Origin: Albizia julibrissin
Taxonomy: Eukaryota > Streptophyta > Magnoliopsida > Fabales > Fabaceae
Assembly: GCA_037074505.1 (NCBI GenBank)
Contig: CM073479.1
Location: 29,010,656-29,074,655 of the forward strand
Direction: 5' to 3'
DNA: 64,000 bases
Positions 59,049 through 64,000 of the stretch are shown here, piece by piece. Within the stretch, counting starts at the first letter, position 1. Every line of letters starts with the position of its first letter. Below the pieces are notes generated by a model that searched no databases, was not told the origin of the DNA, and worked only from the letters and a program-made list of their open reading frames with translations. Position numbers and translations under genes: made by a program.

Positions 59049-59289
59049 TATTTAAACTCGATGGAGCTCTTCCTCCTTCATCATGATATTCTCTCTGGTT
59101 GTTGCAGTTAATAGAATTCGTGATGACTGGATTTGTGAAACTTTTATGTGAGAATTCTCATATGAAAAGTTTCAAAAATCTACTCATTGTGAATTCCATG
59201 GATAAAATTTACATGGACATGGCTGTTCCATTCCACTTCTTTTTAATTTTAACAAGAAATTATCTTTAATACTAAAAGACGTGACCGAT

Positions 59290-59409
59290 ATGATACTGGA
59301 CCAGTGCTTAAAGGAACTTACCTCTCTTGTTCACTCTCTGAATGAGAAGGTCGACAAATTATTAGAGAATGAAGTATCTGATGATGCATCAGATCCTTCA
59401 TCTCCATAA
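59290..59409 (+). pseudogene. Small helical protein, copy 3, partial
   Basis: A short frame reading CLKELTSLVHSLNEKVDKLL then an acidic/serine tail ending SDPSSP. It is nearly the same as the end of copy 4. TATTTAAAC at 59049 and a second frame at 59123-59269 precede it. No proline-rich head is visible, so it is a fragment. Confidence 0.4.
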
Positions 59410-59573
59410 TTTTTTATTTTTTACACTGTCTTTTTCCTTTTTAATTTTTGTTTGTCATATGGTGGTTGATTATGCAACCACCAAAATTTTTTAAAAAATA
59501 TGTAAAATATATAACGGTTATTAAATAAAGCATGTCACTTATTAGAATACCATGTCAAATACTTAACAATTTC

Positions 59574-59955
59574 TTCCTCCGGTCCTTTTTATAATCACTT
59601 TTATCTTTATTGTACAAAGCGAACTGATAGTTATTATTAGTTAAAAACAACATGTGTAAAAAATGTCATGTTTCTTCAAAATATGCCCCTATTTATAAAA
59701 AGAGCATAAGAGAGAGAATGAATAATAAATATGAAGGAGTATAAGTATAATATATGAGAAAGAATGTGAATAAATGAGTAAATGAAAGAGAATTAATGAT
59801 GAGTGAGAGATAATTAATATAAAGATGTATATTAAATAAGGGTAGAAAAGGAAAAAGTAGTTTAAATTTTAAGACACGAGAAGAAAGTTGCTTATAAAAA
59901 GGACCAACTCCAAGAGAGAGAAAGTTGCTTATAAAAAGGATTGAAGGGAGTATTA
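59574..59955. mobile_element. Stowaway-like MITE between unit copies
   Basis: Left TTCCTCCGGTCCTTTTTATAA and right (other strand) CTCCCTTCAATCCTTTTTATAAG, with AAAGTTGCTTATAAAAAGGA present twice near the right end. It is the reverse-oriented relative of the split element at 42482-44530. Target duplication not fixed. Confidence 0.7.
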
Positions 59956-60038
59956 AGAAAAACCCATCACCATTTATAAAATATAATGATCTTTAATACT
60001 AAATGAAGTGATCCACTCAATAATCCATGAAACCCTCT

Positions 60039-60371
60039 TATTTAAACATCCAAAAATTGAACTCCACTTCTATTTCAATTTCTCATAGCCAATTGCTGAC
60101 TTTTGTTCTTCACCAAAATCATGAACAAACGCAAGAGAATTTCTACTTCATCATCTAAGAAAAAAGTGAAAGAAAAATTCTCTCCACTAACAAGCATTAA
60201 AGGCTCATACATGTGATCTATGAGCTCTATCATATGGTTCAAGTTTATATGCGAGAGCAAGGATGCATAGATTAGTGCTTGAAGGAACTTATCTCTCTAG
60301 TTCGCCTTCTAAATGAGAAGCTTGACAAATTACTGGAGAAGGAAAAATCTGATGATACATCATTTTCTTAA
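60039..60371 (+). pseudogene. Small basic/helical protein, copy 4, broken
   Basis: TATTTAAAC at 60039-60047 is 73 bp before ATG 60121. The first frame reads MNKRKRISTSSSKKKVKEKF (basic head), then stops at about 60215. In the next frame IYELYHMVQVYMREQG, a stop, then CLKELISLVRLLNEKLDKLL and an acidic tail continue to 60371. One indel and one stop break it. Confidence 0.45.
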
Positions 60372-60823
60372 AACATCTCCATAACTTTTCATTTTTTTGT
60401 TTATTTATTTATATTATCTTTTTATTTATTTTTTATTTTTTTGTAATATTGTGATTGCATAATCAATTACAAAAAATGTTAAATATATAATGGTTATCAA
60501 GTAAAACTCATCACTTATTAGAATACTATGTCTTACAAAAATGACAGTTCTTATAAAATAACCATCATTACACACTTTTAAACAATTTATCTTCCAACTT
60601 TATATCAGCGACAACACAAACATAATGGTTTCTATTTAATAACTGTCAACTAAGGGTTTGAAACCTGTTCTCTTCCCCTCGCTGATGATAGTACTCTGTG
60701 CTTCTCCGTTCTTTGATGATTGGCATGAGAACCAAGTACCCTATTATTACCCACCATTACATGCGATTACTCCCCTCATCTTCCAATGTGTGCAATGATG
60801 AATTGAACTCGTCATTTTCAATC
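60372..60823. other. Inter-unit AT-rich region
   Basis: Contains AATGGTTATC and ACAGTTCTTA variants of the AACGGTT motif, and a block (TAACCATCATT…AATTTATCTTCCAAC) also found at 58835-58880. This shows the units are tandem relatives. A 67-codon frame at 60698-60901 is unrecognised. Confidence 0.5.
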
Positions 60824-61239
60824 TATTTAAACTCCCAATTTCCATATGTTTTTGTGCTAGTTCTTTATCCTCCTCCTCTATTCTCTCAATCACCAAGATG
60901 AAACGTCATACTGAAGACTTGCTAGAAAATCCTTAGAGTCATCCTCCTCCTCCCTCTCCTTCTCCTCTTCCTTTTCCTTCTCTACAACCTCCACCTTATT
61001 CTCCTACTCCTCCATAACCTCCATCTCTTCCTTCGCCTCTACATCCACATTCTTTGCTCCCTCAAGTGGAGGCAATGATGCATTATGTAGAACGCATTGA
61101 CCATGCCATAAGGTGACTAGCTAGATATTTGTCAAGTATGAACAAAAATGCCAATATCATTCTTGATGAGTATGAGATTGGCCACGATGACCCTAACATA
61201 CTCTCAAATGATACAAGTCACTCCTCTAGTGACGAGTAG
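60824..61239 (+). pseudogene. Small proline-rich/helical protein, copy 5, three stops
   Basis: TATTTAAAC at 60824-60832 is 65 bp before ATG 60898. The 114-codon frame ends at TAG 61237-61239 and has three internal stops. Parts in order: short head (MKRHTEDLLENP), a long proline/serine run (PPPPSPSPLPF and on), a helical segment (VEAMMHYVERIDHAI…LARYLSSMNKNANIILD), and a tail ending SHSSSDE. It is the best match in layout to copy 1. Confidence 0.5.
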
Positions 61240-61429
61240 TGTGATGATTTGAGGTATGTTGCTAATTTTCAAAACTTTGGCTTCCTTCATGGAGGAAACC
61301 AAAGTTCCAAAATTAGTGGCAAACCCCATATCATCTATCAAGAAACTATTCACCAAAGGGTGATATTTTTTTATTTTTATAAAATATAAAAATGTAATTA
61401 TTTGGACACTTGTAGCCCTAAAAAAGTTA

Positions 61430-62400
61430 AGAAAAATATAATATGTCTTATGGTTGTTAACAAAGAAGTATATGATTGCCCTAACAAGTGTACGAGATCA
61501 ATGTAGTAGTAATCTCAGAGTATTCTAGGGTTGTATCCACAGGGAGGTTATAATTTACTAATTCAAATGAGATTTGAGAAAGAAGAAGAGCAATTCTAAG
61601 AATCTAACAATCAATTAAAGTATTAGGTTTGAGGATTTCACCTACATGTTGCTAATATCTATTATTTGTGTTGACTCTTTTACTAATTATAGTGATAACT
61701 ATTCCTAAAGTTTCCTAATATTCTCTTGAATTATTAGTCCTATTTTACTTAATGTTGAGTTCATTCCTACAACAATCACGCAACTAATTAAACTCTGAAG
61801 CTATAGTTTTTATAACTACAAATATTTAAAACTATCTCTAGCCTAAATAATTTGTGTCTATTTCCCTAGATCTAGGTTTTCCTTCACCGCCCAATCCATT
61901 GAGATCACCCATATATTATATTCTATGGTGGCCAACCAAAACAATCCATATGAGGAATAAGAGAAATAAATATAATTAAAAGAAAAACTACAATGTATTC
62001 ATAAATGGAAATTTATAAAAGAGTTAAACAAACAAAAATAAATAGAAAATAGATTCCTTATTAGGTTACATCACTCTCCCAACTGAGGAGTTTAGAAACT
62101 CATAAAAATAATATTGCTCATGAAGTTTTCAAAATAGTGATTGTGTTAAGAGTGACCCATAGAGCCTCTATTTATAGCTGAAGTTACTTTTTGGTATGAG
62201 ACTCTTTGGTATATCTATATAATAACATATTATATATGCTTTGATTTATCTCTATGTCATATCTTTTTAAGCTTTTATATGCTAGAGAAAAATACTGCTT
62301 AATATCCTAGTCAATTAGCTCTATCAATATTTTGCAGAAATTATGATAGATTCAGGACCGCATTTTTGTTAGCATATTCCGCAATGTGCCTTCATCTTCT
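61430..62400. other. Retrotransposon-like non-coding spacer
   Basis: AACAAGTGTACGAGATCAAT and then GTATCCACAGGGAGGTTAT resemble a non-coding stretch common in plant gypsy elements of the Tat/Athila kind. This is recognition by eye only. No ORF or LTR was fixed. Confidence 0.35.
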
Positions 62401-63230
62401 CTCGGATTTTTTTAGAGAAAATTATAGTTGATGACCCCATGCCTTTAAAATATTATATCATTTACAAAAAAAAAAAAGATATATGAGTAGATTTTGTGGA
62501 AATATTGATTTTTATCCTTAAAATTAGATTTAGTGGAACATATATATATAATTAAATAGATATAGAATATTTATATATTTGATCTAATATAATTCAAAAT
62601 CTACATCTATTTAATTATAAAATATGCACTTATCATCATAATAAATGTAATCAAATAAATAATAGTTCTCATAATAAAACTGTTAAGTATAGGCTTTTCA
62701 AAAAATAACATACCTTAAGGTTACTATTAACAACTTTGATGTAAAGACTTAGGCACAATAATCCATAAAACTCTATCATTTCACTTCTATTTAAATGCTT
62801 GAAACAAAATACACTGAATACTTTGTATGGTCGAACGTAACCCACCAACATCGGAACTCTACTACTCTTATTATTTTTTTCGGCCATTAGGAGTTATTTT
62901 CAGTTGAACCACACCATTAAAATCCTTTTTCAGACTTCTCAGTGATAGCCGCGCTAGTGAATGCACTCAATACTTGTCTTAGCGAGAGCCATGCGAGTTG
63001 CTTTTGCTTGCCTTAACTCGTGTTTCATTTGTGAGCCCTAGTTAAGTCGCATTTCTTTGGTGCTCTGTTCTCCTTATTTATAGGTATGATATTCCTTCTC
63101 CATTTTACATTATCCATTATACATTCTCTATTATTCACTTTGTGTTGCCTAACTAGGTTTTGACATTAGTCATGCTCATTTTTATTGGAAAGCCCATTGC
63201 TCTGATTAAATATTCCTCTCCTGTTACAGG
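62401..63230. other. Spacer, nothing recognised
   Basis: AT-rich. No gene is supported; the minus-strand frame at 62669-62887 is unrecognised. Confidence 0.4.
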
Positions 63231-63455
63231 TAATTGTCAACCCAGCCGATTGGGCTACTTTTGTGAACTCACGACGTGATAAAGCATTCAAGGTGATATT
63301 AAATTGCTTTTATGAAGTCGTTTTTTTTAAAAACCCATTGTTCTGGTCGAATGTTTATTTCCTGTTGCAGGAAGTTGTCAACAAAGCCGATTGGGCTGCT
63401 TTTGTGAAGTCATAACGCAAATAAGTATTTAAGGTGACATTAAATTGCTTTTGTA
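63175..63455 (+). pseudogene. Duplicated exon resembling plant En/Spm transposase_24
   Basis: Two tandem units of about 140 bp each have a CTGTT(A/G)CAG acceptor followed by a short exon: copy 1 (63229-63290) reads VIVNPADWATFVNSRRDKAFK, copy 2 (63371-63431) reads EVVNKADWAAFVKS followed by a stop. The pattern VxxxDWxxFVxxxxxxxFK resembles the plant transposase (Ptta/En/Spm) domain. Each exon is followed by GGTGA(T/C)ATTAAATTGC. It is a fragment; no other part of the protein was found. Confidence 0.45.
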
Positions 63456-63461
63456 AAGTCA

Positions 63462-64000
63462 TGTTTATTAGATATGATTAGTTTTGATAATGTCAAATAT
63501 AGAAGAGATAGATGAGTAAAAAGTTTGCCTAACATATTTATCTTCTACATTGACTAACTACTATATATAATGTGAAATATCTTGTAGATTAGTCAAGCAA
63601 ATAAAGAGGAAGACTGAAGATCATCCAGAAAATAAAGAAGCTATTTAATTGGGATATGGAGAATGATCATCAAGAGGAAAATAAAGAAGAAAGAGTTTGA
63701 AGAAAGAAGAACTTATAAGAACTAATGGAAATATCAAGATTCAAGCTCTTAGAAGTGACACCGGAGGTTGGAATGGATTGATACGGAGCTAAAATGACTT
63801 ATACGGAAGTTATGAGACTTATAGAGGTGATCACTCAGTGATCACTCAAGTGATAGGCTACTGCCACATTTTGGAGGTGATAACTCAAGTGACCACTCGA
63901 GTGATGGAGTATTATGTTGTACTCTGTTTTCCATCAACCTAACAAAGCTTTGGTATTTTAGACATATCTCTTAAACCACACGTCTGATTAAGAAGAAACT
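63462..64000 (+). mobile_element. Start of a copia-type LTR, cut by the window end
   Basis: TGTTTATTAGATATGATTAGTTTTGATAATG resembles the start of the solo LTR at 33941 (TGTTAGATTC…TTTTGATGATAAC). The segment 63810-63910 repeats GTGATCACTCAAGTGAT-type palindromes. The right end is outside the window, so LTR status is inferred. Confidence 0.45.

Noticed and set aside
1..64000. tRNA, rRNA or organelle-derived genes
   Set aside because: No cloverleaf-like or rRNA-like stretch was recognised; the only tRNA-like signals are the primer-binding-site-like stretches and the SINE candidate.

Overview
This window is nuclear DNA from a flowering plant, most likely a eudicot. It is AT-rich, gene-poor and packed with plant transposable elements. 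I could not assign a genus. Only two genes look intact. One is an intronless MAPKKK-type protein kinase at 10225-11346 (+), closest in type to the MAPKKK17/18 group. The other is a spliced F-box/LRR-like gene at 21955-23206 (-).

Layout, left to right. 1-6240: a decayed Ty3/gypsy polyprotein on the minus strand (gag, protease, RT, RNase H, integrase), ending in an exactly duplicated 505-bp block. 6311-9161: a large inverted repeat of retroelement sequence (LTR-like stretch, primer-binding-site-like stretch, protease remnant) whose right arm was hit by a 1046-bp CACTA-type element with an ATT target duplication. That element carries a GC-rich island with four CACGTG boxes, 2.4 kb upstream of the kinase. 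9.2-16 kb: the kinase, a stray copy of its 3' end, a LINE endonuclease fragment and small MITEs. 18-19.6 kb: a 5'-truncated RTE-type LINE with a TTG tail and a perfect 20-bp target duplication. 20.5-23.2 kb: an orphan exon candidate and the F-box gene. 24-33 kb: two non-autonomous hAT elements and AT-rich spacer, then an RPA-like relic.

33.7-41.8 kb: a short tandem array (about 170-bp units) split by a solo LTR (33941-37080, TSD CGATG) and by a 4151-bp hAT element (37160-41310, TSD TTTTTAAG) that still holds a degenerate transposase. 42.5-47.1 kb: a three-level nest (Stowaway-like element, then a MULE-like MITE, then a hAT MITE), a MULE-like MITE carrying a minisatellite, and two adjacent palindromic MULE-like MITEs. 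48-52 kb: Stowaway-like MITEs and a SINE candidate. 52345-58353: a 6-kb CACTA element with an AAT target duplication, carrying two small ORFs and a nested hAT MITE that itself holds a Stowaway MITE. 58.4-61.3 kb: three more degraded copies of the same kind of small-ORF unit. 61.4-64 kb: retrotransposon-like spacer, a duplicated exon resembling the plant En/Spm transposase_24 type, and the start of a copia-type LTR that runs off the window.

The least familiar feature is the family of small ORFs (proline-rich head, helical segment, acidic/serine tail) in and beside the 6-kb CACTA element. Four members share a TATTTAAAC motif upstream. Boundaries backed by target-site duplications are firm; family names rest on recognition by eye.
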